Of a DNA stretch of 48,789 nucleotides, positions 21,610-31,107 are shown one piece after another. Source of the stretch: Nitrososphaerota archaeon (lineage in GTDB: Archaea; Thermoproteota; Nitrososphaeria; Nitrososphaerales; Nitrosopumilaceae). Numbering within the stretch: the stretch's first letter is position 1; every line of letters begins with the position of its first letter. A program made the translations under genes and the position numbers. Where the stretch lies: the NCBI GenBank assembly GCA_016872015.1, contig VHBK01000008.1, forward strand, positions 1-48,789, in the 5' to 3' direction. The notes beneath the pieces were generated by a model. That model did no database searches, was not told the DNA's origin, and was given only the letters and a program-made list of their open reading frames with translations.

Positions 21610-23054
21610 CCCTTTATCACGCCAATTGGGACTAGCTTTGCTACCTTGGTTGCAATTCCTAATTCATGTGATACGTTTACTACTGCATCCACGTCTTTGT
21701 ACGCCTCTGGTGTCTCTTCGACTACGCCATCCCTAGTCAATGATTTTATGAAAATTCCTTTATCACTTAGTGATTTTTTTACCTGCTCTTCTGTAAAGTC
21801 GCGCCTTGCCTTTGAGCGAGACATCATTCTTCCTGCACCGTGTGCGGTAGAACCAAAGCTTAGGCTCATCGAGTTTGGCTTGCCAAGCAGAATCCAACTT
21901 CCAGTTCCCATTGAACCAGGAATTAGAACTGGTTGGCCCAAGTCTCTGTACTTTAATGGTATTTCATCCCGGTTTGCAGGAAACGCTCTTGTTGCACCTT
22001 TGCGGTGAACTACAACTGATTTTTCTTTGCCGTCGATTTTGTGTTTTTCAACCTTGGCAATATTGTGTGCGACATCGTATACTAGTTTCATGTCCAAGTC
22101 TGCTTCTGTGCTCTTGAAGACCCGCTCAAACGATTTGCGAGTCCAATGAGTCAGCATCTGTCTATTGCTCCAGGCAAAATTCAATGCGGCAAACATTGCC
22201 TTTCTATAGGATTCTCCTTCTTCTGATGTGTTCGGCACGCATGCAAGTTCTCTGTCTGGCAAACTAATGTTGTATTTTCGCAAAGCTTGCTCTGATACTC
22301 GCAGATAGTCAGAGCAGATCTGGTGTCCGAATCCCCTAGAGCCGCAGTGAATCAATACAGTAACGTTTCCTTCTTGGATCCCCATTCTTTTTGCTGCTTC
22401 TTCGTCATAGATTTTGTCTATTTTTTGCACCTCAAGAAAGTGATTGCCAGAGCCAAGGCTTCCTAGTTGTGGTGCTCCTCTTTTTCTTGCAGTGTTGGAT
22501 ACTTTGTTCGGATCTGCGTTTTTTATTTGGCCATTTTCTTCGCATACGTCTGCATCGTCTTTGGTTCCATAACCATGATCAATTGCCCAGTTCACGCCGC
22601 GAACCAGAACCTCGTCTAATTGAGAATAGTTTAGTTTTATTGCGCCTTCAGAGCCAACGCCTGAAGGAATTGAGTTGAAAAGATCTGTTACCAATTCTTT
22701 TAGTTTTGGTCGAACTTCTTTTTCTGATAAATTCATTCTTAGTAATCTGACACCACAATTGATATCATAGCCGACGCCCCCAGGACTAATCATTCCCTCT
22801 TCTGCATCCATTGCTGCAACACCGCCCACTGGGAATCCATATCCCTCGTGTCCGTCTGGCAAAACCACTGCACTGCCTTGGATTCCAGGTAAGGTTGCCA
22901 CATTCATTGCCTGAGATAAAGTTCTGTCAGTCATCATTTTTGCAATTAGTCCTTCGTCTGCGTAAATTGTGACTGGCACTTTCATTCCCTTGCTGGAATC
23001 AGCATCTATTTGGTATACGTTATCTCGAATTTTTTTTGGTGTAATACCTGACAT
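21606..23054 (-). CDS. rtcB: RNA-splicing ligase RtcB
   Basis: The 482-residue ligase joins 2',3'-cyclic phosphate and 5'-OH ends, as needed after archaeal tRNA intron excision. Active-site elements: DINCGVRLL with the Mn-binding Cys (Cys100), HCGSRGFGHQ (about 238), SMGTGSWIL (about 384) and HGAGRMMSR (about 407), which carries the guanylated His. There is no intein in this copy. GATTTAAATTGC lies about 25-30 nt before the ATG. Three intron-bearing tRNA genes in the same window (Trp, Ile, Leu) are direct substrates for this pathway. Confidence 0.97.
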   Translation of the reverse strand: MSGITPKKIRDNVYQIDADSSKGMKVPVTIYADEGLIAKMMTDRTLSQAMNVATLPGIQGSAVVLPDGHEGYGFPVGGVAAMDAEEGMISPGGVGYDINCGVRLLRMNLSEKEVRPKLKELVTDLFNSIPSGVGSEGAIKLNYSQLDEVLVRGVNWAIDHGYGTKDDADVCEENGQIKNADPNKVSNTARKRGAPQLGSLGSGNHFLEVQKIDKIYDEEAAKRMGIQEGNVTVLIHCGSRGFGHQICSDYLRVSEQALRKYNISLPDRELACVPNTSEEGESYRKAMFAALNFAWSNRQMLTHWTRKSFERVFKSTEADLDMKLVYDVAHNIAKVEKHKIDGKEKSVVVHRKGATRAFPANRDEIPLKYRDLGQPVLIPGSMGTGSWILLGKPNSMSLSFGSTAHGAGRMMSRSKARRDFTEEQVKKSLSDKGIFIKSLTRDGVVEETPEAYKDVDAVVNVSHELGIATKVAKLVPIGVIKG

Positions 23055-23119
23055 TATCGATTAAGCTGTTTGGTTGCAATTTAAATCATAAGCGACAGTG
23101 CAAGTAGGCATCTACGATA

Positions 23120-23969
23120 TCATTGGATATAGGACAGTGCTTTGATAACGTCAGTTTTGCTCAAAATTCCGATGATGTTTCCTGCTCCAGAGATGACGCC
23201 GACTCCGTTGATTTTGTTATCCAGAATAATTTTGCAGGTCTTTGCCAGATCCTCATCGTATCGCACTGTGATGATTTTTTTGCTCATGATGTCACGCGCC
23301 AGTTTCTTGTTTGGAATATCTGAGATCTGTTTTGGGTCAAACTTTTTTGGAAATATTGTACGAAATGACTCTTCGGTGAACTCGACTTGGCCCTTTGTCG
23401 GATCCGCAATTGTCAGCCTTACAAGATCAGTCAGAGTTATGATTCCAGCAGGAATCTCGCTTTGTGTTCGCAGTATGAGACGTGTGATGTTTTCTTCATA
23501 CAGCTTTCGTATCATGTCATAAATTGAGGCATCATCATACAGCCAAAAATAATACGGCGACATGTATTCTCCTACGGATTTTCTTCCCACATGATGTGTT
23601 GCAAAATATTTTACCAAATCGGTCTTTGTGACAATTCCAGATATTTTGTTTGAAGATAGCACTCCCAGTGAACCAAACCCATTTTCCAGCATCATTCCAG
23701 CACATTCCCTAATCGATGCGGTCTCATCAATTGAGACGACGGGAACCGCAACTTCACTTATTGGAATTTGTGTCATATTCCTATCAGATCTATCATAAAG
23801 AAGGAAAAACACCACATCCCTCATTGTCGCAATACTTAGATATGACGCCATTTTCTGAGATCAGGATCCTGTTGAAATTGTTAAACAGCATTTTTTTCAT
23901 CGCATGATCCAGTGGAAGGTTACCCTCAATGGATATTGGTGCGTGCATTATTTCCTTGATAGAACTCAA
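23120..23969 (-). pseudogene. Four-CBS-domain protein interrupted by a one-base frameshift
   Basis: A leaderless-type TTG at 23969 (TTTATATGG about 21 nt upstream) begins SSIKEIMHAPISIEGNLPLD and continues to RILISENGVISK. The next part of that CBS motif, IATMRDVVFFLLYDRSD, is in the adjacent frame. Removing one base near 23834 joins them as ISK-IATMRDV with normal CBS spacing. The rest (to 23120) carries three more CBS motifs: VSIDETASIRECAG..., SPYYFWLYDDASIYD... and IITVRYDEDLAKT.... CBS pairs bind adenosine nucleotides. The C-terminal frame can start at ATG 23851 and may still be made. Mutation, sequencing error and programmed shifting are all possible. Confidence 0.75.
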
Positions 23970-24102
23970 GCAACCAGATTCCTTGTTCCACCATATAAAA
24001 AACAAAACATAATTACTAAACTTGAAAACACAATCAAATTTTTCTATTGGAAAGACAGTCAGCTGTGTCACATCTTGTCCGTCACATTTATTTTTGATAC
24101 AG

Positions 24103-25479
24103 ATGCCAAGTCAATTATTGCCTATTTTACCAATTGACAGTGGCCGATACGGCACGGAGGAGATGCTTGCAGTCTTTGATGATCAGAAAAAAATAGACTA
24201 TCAATTACAAATCGAGGGAGCTGCTGCCATGTCACAGGGAGAAATCGGCATGATTCCAAAAAAATCTGCCCAAAACATTTTTGCCGCATCAAAATCTGGC
24301 AAGATCTCTGCTACTAGAGTGAAACAGCTAGAGGCAAAATCAGATCACGACACTGCTGCCCTAGTAGAGGCACTAAGTGAGAAGTGTCAAGTTGGTGCAA
24401 GGCCATGGATTCACTATGGCCTAACAAGCAACGATTTGGTCGATACCAGCACGTCAATGCAAATGAGAGACGCATTATCCATCATAGAGCCCAAAGTGGC
24501 AAGTCTTGCTCTGCTTTTGGCAAAAAGAGCAACAGACTACAGAGAGGTTCCTGCAGTTGGACGAACACACGGTCAGCATGCAAGCATCATTTCATTTGGA
24601 TTAAAGTTTGCAAACTGGGCATCAGAGATGGCAAAACACGTAGAGCGAATCGAGGAAATAAAGAAAAGAATTCTGATTTGCAAAACACTCGGAGTGGTTG
24701 GAACAGGCTCATTAATGGGTGCAAAGGCAATCGATGTCCAAAGACGAGTTGCAAAAAGACTAGGACTATTCCCAGCAGAGGTAACTACACAAATCATTCC
24801 GCGTGAGCGATATGCAGAATATGTCTTTCAGCTGGCACTAATTGGTAGCACACTGGAAAAAATTTCAGTAGAGATTAGAAATCTGCAAAGAACCGAAATC
24901 GGCGAAGTTGCAGAGCATTTCAAGGAAGGTCAAATGGGAAGCAGTGCGGTTCCAGTAAAAAGAAACCCAATCAAAAGCGAGCGAATATCATCACTATCAA
25001 AGCTATTGCGCAGCCAGATGAGTGCATCATTTGAAAACATTCCCCTATGGCATGAGCGAGACCTCTCAAACTCGGCAAATGAGAGATTCACAATACCAAT
25101 GTGTTCCATTTTGCTTGATGAAATGCTAGAGACGATGCTCAGAATCATTGACAAGTTACGAGTAAACACGGAAAAAATAGAACAAAACCTCTATATCACC
25201 AAGGGACAAATCTTTGCAGAATTTGTCTTGGAGGCCTTGATCAAAAAAGGAGTTCCAAGATTTGTTGCGTACAGAGATGTCCAGCGAGTCGCATTTGAAG
25301 CCCACGACAAGGGAATTGATTATTCCGACGCAATCAAAAACGACAAAACCATCTCATCAAAACTGACAGAAAGTGAAATAGACGAAATATTCACACCGCA
25401 AAGCCACCTGGGTGCAGCGCCTCAAATAATCACAAACGTAAACAAGACAGTAAACAAAATCTGCAAAAAATTCATCTAG
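24103..25479 (+). CDS. purB: Adenylosuccinate lyase
   Basis: The 458-residue enzyme acts twice in purine synthesis (SAICAR to AICAR and adenylosuccinate to AMP). The start MPSQLLPILPIDSGRYGTEE matches family N-termini, so ATG 24103 is chosen over an in-frame upstream ATG at 24022. The signature GSSAVPVKRNPIKSE lies at about residues 284-298, with the histidine region GRTHGQHAS (about 153) and LTSNDLVDT (about 107) earlier. It complements purA at 7844. The end overlaps the convergent ATPase gene by 8 nt. Confidence 0.96.
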   Translation: MPSQLLPILPIDSGRYGTEEMLAVFDDQKKIDYQLQIEGAAAMSQGEIGMIPKKSAQNIFAASKSGKISATRVKQLEAKSDHDTAALVEALSEKCQVGARPWIHYGLTSNDLVDTSTSMQMRDALSIIEPKVASLALLLAKRATDYREVPAVGRTHGQHASIISFGLKFANWASEMAKHVERIEEIKKRILICKTLGVVGTGSLMGAKAIDVQRRVAKRLGLFPAEVTTQIIPRERYAEYVFQLALIGSTLEKISVEIRNLQRTEIGEVAEHFKEGQMGSSAVPVKRNPIKSERISSLSKLLRSQMSASFENIPLWHERDLSNSANERFTIPMCSILLDEMLETMLRIIDKLRVNTEKIEQNLYITKGQIFAEFVLEALIKKGVPRFVAYRDVQRVAFEAHDKGIDYSDAIKNDKTISSKLTESEIDEIFTPQSHLGAAPQIITNVNKTVNKICKKFI

Positions 25480-26221
25480 ACTTTAGTAGTGCTTTGTGAA
25501 TCATTGTACCATACTGTAATGCCTTTTTTCTTGCATTTGCAGACAATTCTGGAACGCCTACCTCAAGCGCAAGTCGGCGTATGATGTGCTTTCTTTGCAG
25601 ATCATTTTCGTCTATAATTTTCTGATCTATTGGAATGGTCTTGGCAAATTTGATAAAATCCTCAGACAGTAACGGCTGGACTATTTTGACGCCAAATTCT
25701 GAGCAGATTTGGTTTATTGCCTTCATCATCTTGATTTCATTGTCTAGCTTGGCATCCATTAGTGCCATTACTGCATCATTTCCTTGCTTTATTGCGTCCC
25801 GGTATCCATTATAGCCACAAAACAGCTCATCAATTCCATTTGCCGTCACCACCACATCCAATCCAAGGTTGTGTGCAAGCTTGGACACATGATAATACGC
25901 AATGCTGTTTTCATTCCATGATAGATTATCGGTGTTTATTGTGATGTTGATTTTTTGTGAAATAGAATCAAATTCGTCTGGATTTATTTCTAGAATTCTG
26001 TGCGGCAGATTCAGAAATTCGTTTACTTGTTTTGCAAATTTAATGTCATGTGAATCTGCAAATCCTATTGTAAGTAATATAACATCATATTTCATATCAT
26101 GACACATCTTGGCAATCAGAGTACTGTCAACTCCACCAGAGAAAGCAATTCCGATTTTTTTAGCTTGTACAGTTTGTGTTATTGCGGATTGAATTTTTTC
26201 CAACAACACATCAAGATTCAT
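25472..26221 (-). CDS. Asparagine synthase-like PP-loop ATPase, lacking the glutaminase domain
   Basis: A 249-residue N-type ATP pyrophosphatase: IGIAFSGGVDSTLIAK (PP-loop, about 24-39), VVVTANGIDELFCGYNGYRD (about 124-143, like the DELFGGY of AsnB) and a C-terminal RKKALQYGT segment near LSANARKK. The N-terminal glutamine amidotransferase domain of AsnB is absent, so it may use ammonia or a carrier, or adenylate another carboxylate. The substrate cannot be told from sequence. It is convergent with purB and divergent from the pterin genes. Confidence 0.85.
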   Translation of the reverse strand: MNLDVLLEKIQSAITQTVQAKKIGIAFSGGVDSTLIAKMCHDMKYDVILLTIGFADSHDIKFAKQVNEFLNLPHRILEINPDEFDSISQKINITINTDNLSWNENSIAYYHVSKLAHNLGLDVVVTANGIDELFCGYNGYRDAIKQGNDAVMALMDAKLDNEIKMMKAINQICSEFGVKIVQPLLSEDFIKFAKTIPIDQKIIDENDLQRKHIIRRLALEVGVPELSANARKKALQYGTMIHKALLKSR

Positions 26222-26297
26222 GTTTTTGCAGTAATACCCCCATACAAAGAAGTTGCTATTGGTAAAGACTATTATCCAATCATGATATCATATTGTA

Positions 26298-26582
26298 ATG
26301 AGACCAATGTCACTATCTGATGAGCAAATTAAAAACGAACTACAATCATTAAGCGGTTGGACAGTAAAAAACGGCAAACTGCACAAGGATTTTGCATTTT
26401 CTGATTTTGCTGAAGCGTTTTCTTTTATGACCAAGATTGCCTTGCATGCAGAAAAGATGAACCACCATCCAGAATGGTTCAATGTGTATAACAGAATATC
26501 AATAGACCTAATGACTCATGATGCTGGCGGCATTACACAAAATGATGTTGAGCTTGCCAAGTTCATCGAGTCTGTAATCTAG
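26298..26582 (+). CDS. Pterin-4a-carbinolamine dehydratase
   Basis: A 94-residue PCD/DCoH-type protein. The motif [20 protein letters not shown], with L-T-H-D-x-G-G-I-T following, is diagnostic and contains the active-site histidines. PCD recycles hydroxylated tetrahydropterin after aromatic amino acid hydroxylation, or assists in molybdopterin chemistry. The nearby PTPS-like gene 45 nt downstream suggests a shared pterin pathway. The start may be ATG 26298 or the second Met (26307). Confidence 0.93.
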   Translation: MRPMSLSDEQIKNELQSLSGWTVKNGKLHKDFAFSDFAEAFSFMTKIALHAEKMNHHPEWFNVYNRISIDLMTHDAGGITQNDVELAKFIESVI

Positions 26583-26633
26583 GCTCAGCCAGCTCTATTG
26601 AATATATAGGCACAAAACAGAGGCAATTTGCAA

Positions 26634-27455
26634 ATGACACTTGCCAACTCTACAATACTGGATTCGGATTTTAGATACATTGACAAAAATGGCACTCTTC
26701 TAAAATCAAGAACTGAATTATCCATTGCACAGATGCTCTCGTTTTTGGGAACATCATACGAGTACCAACACAAGATGACACTGTCAAGTGGGAAAACAGT
26801 ACTGGTTGATTTCAAAACAAGTGACGGCAAGCTAATCGAGGTAATCGATTCTGAATCAGACATTACAAAATACAAGGAGATAAAATCCGACAACCACACT
26901 ATTATGGCAATAGGCCATCCACAGTTTGCTGCAAAGCTCAAAGAGCTAGAAGAGATCGTATTCTATGATACCAAGGATGCCCAGTCCGGCTCTATCTTCA
27001 TTGAGGACCCATCATTTGCATTTGACTATGCGCATATTTTGCCACTAGTAGAAAAATGCTCTATTTTGCACGGACACACCTCAACTGTTCTAGTGGAACT
27101 AGTAGGCGACATGAAAAACAATTTGCTAATTGATTTTGGCGAGGCAAAGAAAATCATCAAAGAAGTGATTGGAATTTTGGATCACAAGTTTTTCATCAAC
27201 AGAAAATATCTCAAAACAGAAGACCAGTCACATTACAGAATATCATTTGAGGGGCCAAAGGGAATGTTTGACATGCAGGTGCCAAAAAATACCACATTCC
27301 TCCTAGAAGGAGAAGCCACAGTGGAGAATCTCTCTACAGAGATAATCAAGCTTCTAGTACCCAAGCTTCCAAAGAACATTGAAGCAGTTGGCGTATACAT
27401 TTACGAAGGATACAACAAGGGCGCGCATCTAATTTCTAAGATTTCCAAGTACTAG
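26634..27455 (+). CDS. 6-pyruvoyl-tetrahydropterin synthase/QueD-like protein with N-terminal nuclease-like domain
   Basis: From about residue 128 it is a PTPS/QueD fold: SFAFDYAHILP (His zinc ligand), CSILHGHTSTVLVEL (catalytic Cys and two His ligands), LIDFGEAKKIIKEVIG, then DHKFF and a C-terminal VYIYEG glutamate. The first about 110 residues contain SRTELSIAQMLSFLGTSYEY, TVLVDFKTSDGKLIEV and a hydrophobic strand, the layout of a PD-(D/E)XK core, but the lysine of ExK is replaced by Ile (EVI). So it may bind nucleic acid or be a relic. ATG 26634 or TTG 26628 are both compatible with the GAATATATAGG box. ValS follows after 2 nt. Confidence 0.85.
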   Translation: MTLANSTILDSDFRYIDKNGTLLKSRTELSIAQMLSFLGTSYEYQHKMTLSSGKTVLVDFKTSDGKLIEVIDSESDITKYKEIKSDNHTIMAIGHPQFAAKLKELEEIVFYDTKDAQSGSIFIEDPSFAFDYAHILPLVEKCSILHGHTSTVLVELVGDMKNNLLIDFGEAKKIIKEVIGILDHKFFINRKYLKTEDQSHYRISFEGPKGMFDMQVPKNTTFLLEGEATVENLSTEIIKLLVPKLPKNIEAVGVYIYEGYNKGAHLISKISKY

Positions 27456-27457
27456 TC

Positions 27458-29773
27458 ATGGAACCAAAAATCAAAGAGACTGCGTGGAATCCAGAGCTTG
27501 AAGCAAAGATCCTAAAACAATGGGTAGATTCCGGCCTGTACGATTTTGTGCCTGAAAACAAGAACTTTGTCATAGACACGCCCCCTCCATATCCGTCTGG
27601 CAGGCCTTGGCACATTGGAGCTGCAGCTCACTATTCTCAGATAGACATGATAGCTAGAACCGCTCGAATGAATGGAAATCACGTGTATTTTCCAATTGGT
27701 ATAGACAGAAACGGACTGCCAGTGGAACTCTACACAGAAAAAAAGCACAATATTCGAATGCAGGAAACAGAACGAAGCAAATTCCTAGAGTTGTGCAAGA
27801 GTTCTCTGGACGACCTAGAAGCAGAAATGCTACAGATAATGAAGAGTCTTGGTCTGTCTGGAAATTTCTCAAACTATTACAGAACAGATTCTGAGGAATA
27901 TAGAATCCTGACACAAGCAACATTTATTGAATTATGGAAGCGCGGAACGATCTACAAGGCAACTCGCCCAAACAACTACGACTGGGTTTCAGGTACCACG
28001 ATTGCGGATGCAGAGATCCAGTACCAAGACATTCCAACCAAGCTGGTATACATGAAATTCAAAATCAAAGATTCCAACAGAGAAATCGTCATAGCTAGTA
28101 CTAGACCGGAACTGCTCTGCGCATGCCAAACAGTAATAGTAAATCCGGATGATTCAAGATATCAGGATATAATTGATAAAAAAATCATTGTTCCAGTAAT
28201 AAACAGAGAAGTTACAATTAGAACACATCACTCTGCTCAAATGGAATTCGGTTCTGGTGCAGTCATGGTCTGCTCGTATGGTGACCAAAACGATGTTGCT
28301 CTATTTCGAGAAATGAAGTTAGAAGAAATTGTTGCAATCGGGATGAATGGTTTGATGACAGAGTCTGCTGGAAAATATGCAGGACTCAAAGTCAAGCAAG
28401 CAAGAAACCAGATAATCGAAGACCTACAAAATGCCGGCCTAGTTGAGAAAATAGAAGAAATTACGCACAGAACACCGGTTTCTGAGCGCAGCAAAATCCC
28501 AATTGAAATCATACCCATGGAGGAATATTACGTAAAGCAGATTGATGCTATAGAAAAGATTCGCGAAATCGGACAGAAAATCACATTCTATCCAGACATG
28601 CACAAGCAAATTCTGATGAACTGGCTGGATTCAATTTCAATTGACTGGCCCATATCCAGACGCAGATACTATGGAACAGAAATCCCAATCTGGTACTGTA
28701 AGGCTTGCTCTGAACCACATGTTCCAACTCCTGGAAAATACTACAAGCCATGGACTGATCCTGCACCCTTTGACAAATGCACAAAATGTGGAGCTAAAGA
28801 GTTTGTTGGGGAAACTAGAACATTTGATACCTGGATGGACTCGTCAGTATCACCATTATTCATCTCAAAATACAACAAGGATTCCGAATTTTTCAAAAAA
28901 ACCTATCCGGCAACCCTTAGACCACAAGCTAAAGACATTGTACGCACTTGGCTGTACTATACAATACTGCGATGTGAACAGCTGACGGGTTCTAGTCCAT
29001 GGTCTGAGGCATGGATAATGGGATACGGCCTAGATGAGAAGGGAATGAAAATGTCAAAGAGTAAAGGCAATGCAGTAGACCCACTACCAATAATTGAAAA
29101 ATTTGGTGCAGATACTTTTCGATTCTGGAGTGCATCGGAGATCAATCACGGTTATGATTTTAGATGCTCTGAGCAAAAAATAGAGGCAACAAAAAAGTTC
29201 CTATCCAAACTTTGGAATGTATCTAGGTTCATCTCTAGCTATGATATTATAGAAAATGCAGAACCGACTGCAACTGACAAGTGGATCCTATCAGAATTGG
29301 ACAGAGTCATTGCAGAATGCCAAAAGGGCTATTCAGAATACAACTTTTTTGTGCCTGCAATAGCAATTCGTGAGTTCACTTGGAATCTGTTTGCAGCCCA
29401 CTATATTGAGATGGTAAAGGCTAGAGTATATGGGGAAGGATTCACAGAGCAAGAAAAAAATGCGGCAATCTATACATTGCACAGGGTATTGTCTACGATT
29501 CTTGTTTTGCTTGCACCAATTTCTCCATTCAGCACTGATCATTTATGGCAGGAGCTATACTCTAAGGAGACAATCCATAAGCAAAAACATCCAAAACCAG
29601 AGAATTTGCCAGATATGAGCCAGTTTACCAAAGAGATTGAGGAATTCAATTCCAAAGTTTGGAATGAAAAGAAATCAAAAGGACTATCGCTAAAAGATTC
29701 TATAATAATTGAAATTCCAGAATCGCTCAAACAATTTGCAAAGGATTTGATTCCAATGCATAGAATTCAATAA
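27458..29773 (+). CDS. valS: Valyl-tRNA synthetase
   Basis: Class I synthetase of 771 residues. The HIGH-type motif is PYPSGRPWHIGAAAHYSQ (about 45-62) and the KMSKS motif is MKMSKSKGNAVDP (about 528). Between them are the editing domain (ASTRPELLCACQTVIV, about 213) and a zinc-binding segment with CKAC and CTKC (about 413 and 444). Val, rather than Ile or Leu, identity rests on the GRPWHIG form and length. It begins 2 nt after the PTPS fusion gene, suggesting a shared message. Confidence 0.95.
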   Translation: MEPKIKETAWNPELEAKILKQWVDSGLYDFVPENKNFVIDTPPPYPSGRPWHIGAAAHYSQIDMIARTARMNGNHVYFPIGIDRNGLPVELYTEKKHNIRMQETERSKFLELCKSSLDDLEAEMLQIMKSLGLSGNFSNYYRTDSEEYRILTQATFIELWKRGTIYKATRPNNYDWVSGTTIADAEIQYQDIPTKLVYMKFKIKDSNREIVIASTRPELLCACQTVIVNPDDSRYQDIIDKKIIVPVINREVTIRTHHSAQMEFGSGAVMVCSYGDQNDVALFREMKLEEIVAIGMNGLMTESAGKYAGLKVKQARNQIIEDLQNAGLVEKIEEITHRTPVSERSKIPIEIIPMEEYYVKQIDAIEKIREIGQKITFYPDMHKQILMNWLDSISIDWPISRRRYYGTEIPIWYCKACSEPHVPTPGKYYKPWTDPAPFDKCTKCGAKEFVGETRTFDTWMDSSVSPLFISKYNKDSEFFKKTYPATLRPQAKDIVRTWLYYTILRCEQLTGSSPWSEAWIMGYGLDEKGMKMSKSKGNAVDPLPIIEKFGADTFRFWSASEINHGYDFRCSEQKIEATKKFLSKLWNVSRFISSYDIIENAEPTATDKWILSELDRVIAECQKGYSEYNFFVPAIAIREFTWNLFAAHYIEMVKARVYGEGFTEQEKNAAIYTLHRVLSTILVLLAPISPFSTDHLWQELYSKETIHKQKHPKPENLPDMSQFTKEIEEFNSKVWNEKKSKGLSLKDSIIIEIPESLKQFAKDLIPMHRIQ

Positions 29774-29796
29774 AGATCTCAGGCATTATTTTACAA

Positions 29797-30363
29797 TTAT
29801 TTCCTAGATAACAGTGCAAAAATTCCGCCCATTGCATACGATATTGCAATCAATATTCTAGACAAAAATACCGCAAACGGCTGATTGTGCAAAAATATTG
29901 TATTATCAATTTGTATTGCAACTGCAACAAATACCAGTGATACGGAACCCACCATCAATTGCTCGTTGTTTGCCAGTCCACTAAACTTTCGCATAAAGAT
30001 GTATGTAGAAAGATTTCCAAGGCCTATTCCAAATAATATTAAGTATTGGATCATCGATGGAAATATCCCAATTAGCGCAAACGGCAGAGCCCAGCACAGG
30101 CCATTTACTGCTTTAACTGGTATGGGCCAGCTAACACTATTTTTCATTCGCTGTCGAATCATCATCAGTTTTGCTCGAGATTTTGCAAAATACGCACCAA
30201 AAGGAATGCCAAATGAGGCAATCCATACTATAACATACCAAAACATTGGATAGTTTTGTAGTGAAATCATCAGGCTAAGTGTAGATGCGACAGATACTGC
30301 AACTGACACCAAAACAAAGAGAATGCCAAATGCTCGTCTTATTTGTAATAGCTGATCGTCCAA
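29797..30363 (-). CDS. Polytopic membrane protein, about six helices
   Basis: A 188-residue protein from TTG 30363 (AATATTG box about 29 nt upstream). It has a short charged start (DDQLLQIRR) then hydrophobic segments such as ILFVLVSVAVSVASTLSLMI, FWYVIVWIASFGIPFGAYFA and ALPFALIGIFPSMIQYLIL. A positively charged loop (KSRAKLMMIRQRMK) lies between. No motif identifies transport or enzyme function. Confidence 0.78.
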   Translation of the reverse strand: MDDQLLQIRRAFGILFVLVSVAVSVASTLSLMISLQNYPMFWYVIVWIASFGIPFGAYFAKSRAKLMMIRQRMKNSVSWPIPVKAVNGLCWALPFALIGIFPSMIQYLILFGIGLGNLSTYIFMRKFSGLANNEQLMVGSVSLVFVAVAIQIDNTIFLHNQPFAVFLSRILIAISYAMGGIFALLSRK

Positions 30364-30402
30364 CTATTCACTACAAAATCTAGAACAATATTATCGATGA
30401 GA

Positions 30403-31107
30403 TTATTTTTTGTTGTTTTGCGGTTTGGGCTTTGAATTTTGCTGCTTTGGTTTTTGGTTGTTTTGTTTGGGTTTTTGGTTTTGCTGCTTTTGGTTGTTTT
30501 GCGGCTTTATCATGGAGACAAAGTATCTATGCCATGAAACATCGCCAGTCAACTCTGGATGAAATGCAACGCCCAAAATGTTTCCTTGTTTTACTGCAAC
30601 CACTTTTTCATTAAACTTTGATACTGTCTGAACGTCCTTGCCAATCCCTTCAATTGATGGGGCTCGAATAAACACGCCACGGGATTTTGGAATTCCTATT
30701 GGCTGTGCAGTTATTTCCGCCTCAAATGAGTCGCGTTGTCGACCAAATGCGTTTCTCTCCACTCGTACATCCAGTAATTCCAATAATGGCTGGTCCATTT
30801 TGCCAACAATTCTATCCTTGGCATTTTTGGACAGCAAAATCAGTCCAGCACATATCCCAAAAACGGGCATTCCTTTCTGAATTTTGTCCTTGATTGTCTT
30901 AATTGCGCCGTTGACTAGCGACATTTGGCCCATCATGGTGCTCTCGCCGCCTGGCAAGATCAATGCGTCTAGCTTTGAAATCTCCGAAGGAGTTTTGACC
31001 TGTCGTACAGTACCCTTAATTCCTGCTCGTCCAAGGGCTGCACGAGTTGCTGCAATGTTTTCTGCAACATCTCCCTGCATTCCCAAAACGCCAATGTTTA
31101 CGCTCAT
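30403..31107 (-). CDS. pdxT: Pyridoxal 5'-phosphate synthase glutaminase subunit, with Q/N/K/P-rich tail
   Basis: PdxT supplies ammonia from glutamine to PdxS for vitamin B6 synthesis. Family motifs: [13 protein letters not shown] (about 5-17), [13 protein letters not shown] (about 49-61), [10 protein letters not shown] with the nucleophile Cys (about 83-92) and AFHPELTGD with catalytic His/Glu (about 181-189). After about residue 200 there is a tail of roughly 34 residues composed almost only of Q, N, K and P ([18 protein letters not shown]...), absent in normal PdxT (about 190-200 residues). The start overlaps the pdxS stop (ATGA). Confidence 0.95.
   Translation of the reverse strand: MSVNIGVLGMQGDVAENIAATRAALGRAGIKGTVRQVKTPSEISKLDALILPGGESTMMGQMSLVNGAIKTIKDKIQKGMPVFGICAGLILLSKNAKDRIVGKMDQPLLELLDVRVERNAFGRQRDSFEAEITAQPIGIPKSRGVFIRAPSIEGIGKDVQTVSKFNEKVVAVKQGNILGVAFHPELTGDVSWHRYFVSMIKPQNNQKQQNQKPKQNNQKPKQQNSKPKPQNNKK

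Noticed and set aside
23851-24071. Two independent CBS-type genes instead of one frameshifted gene
   Set aside because: Each alone has half of the same CBS motif at the junction, and the halves join with exact family spacing.
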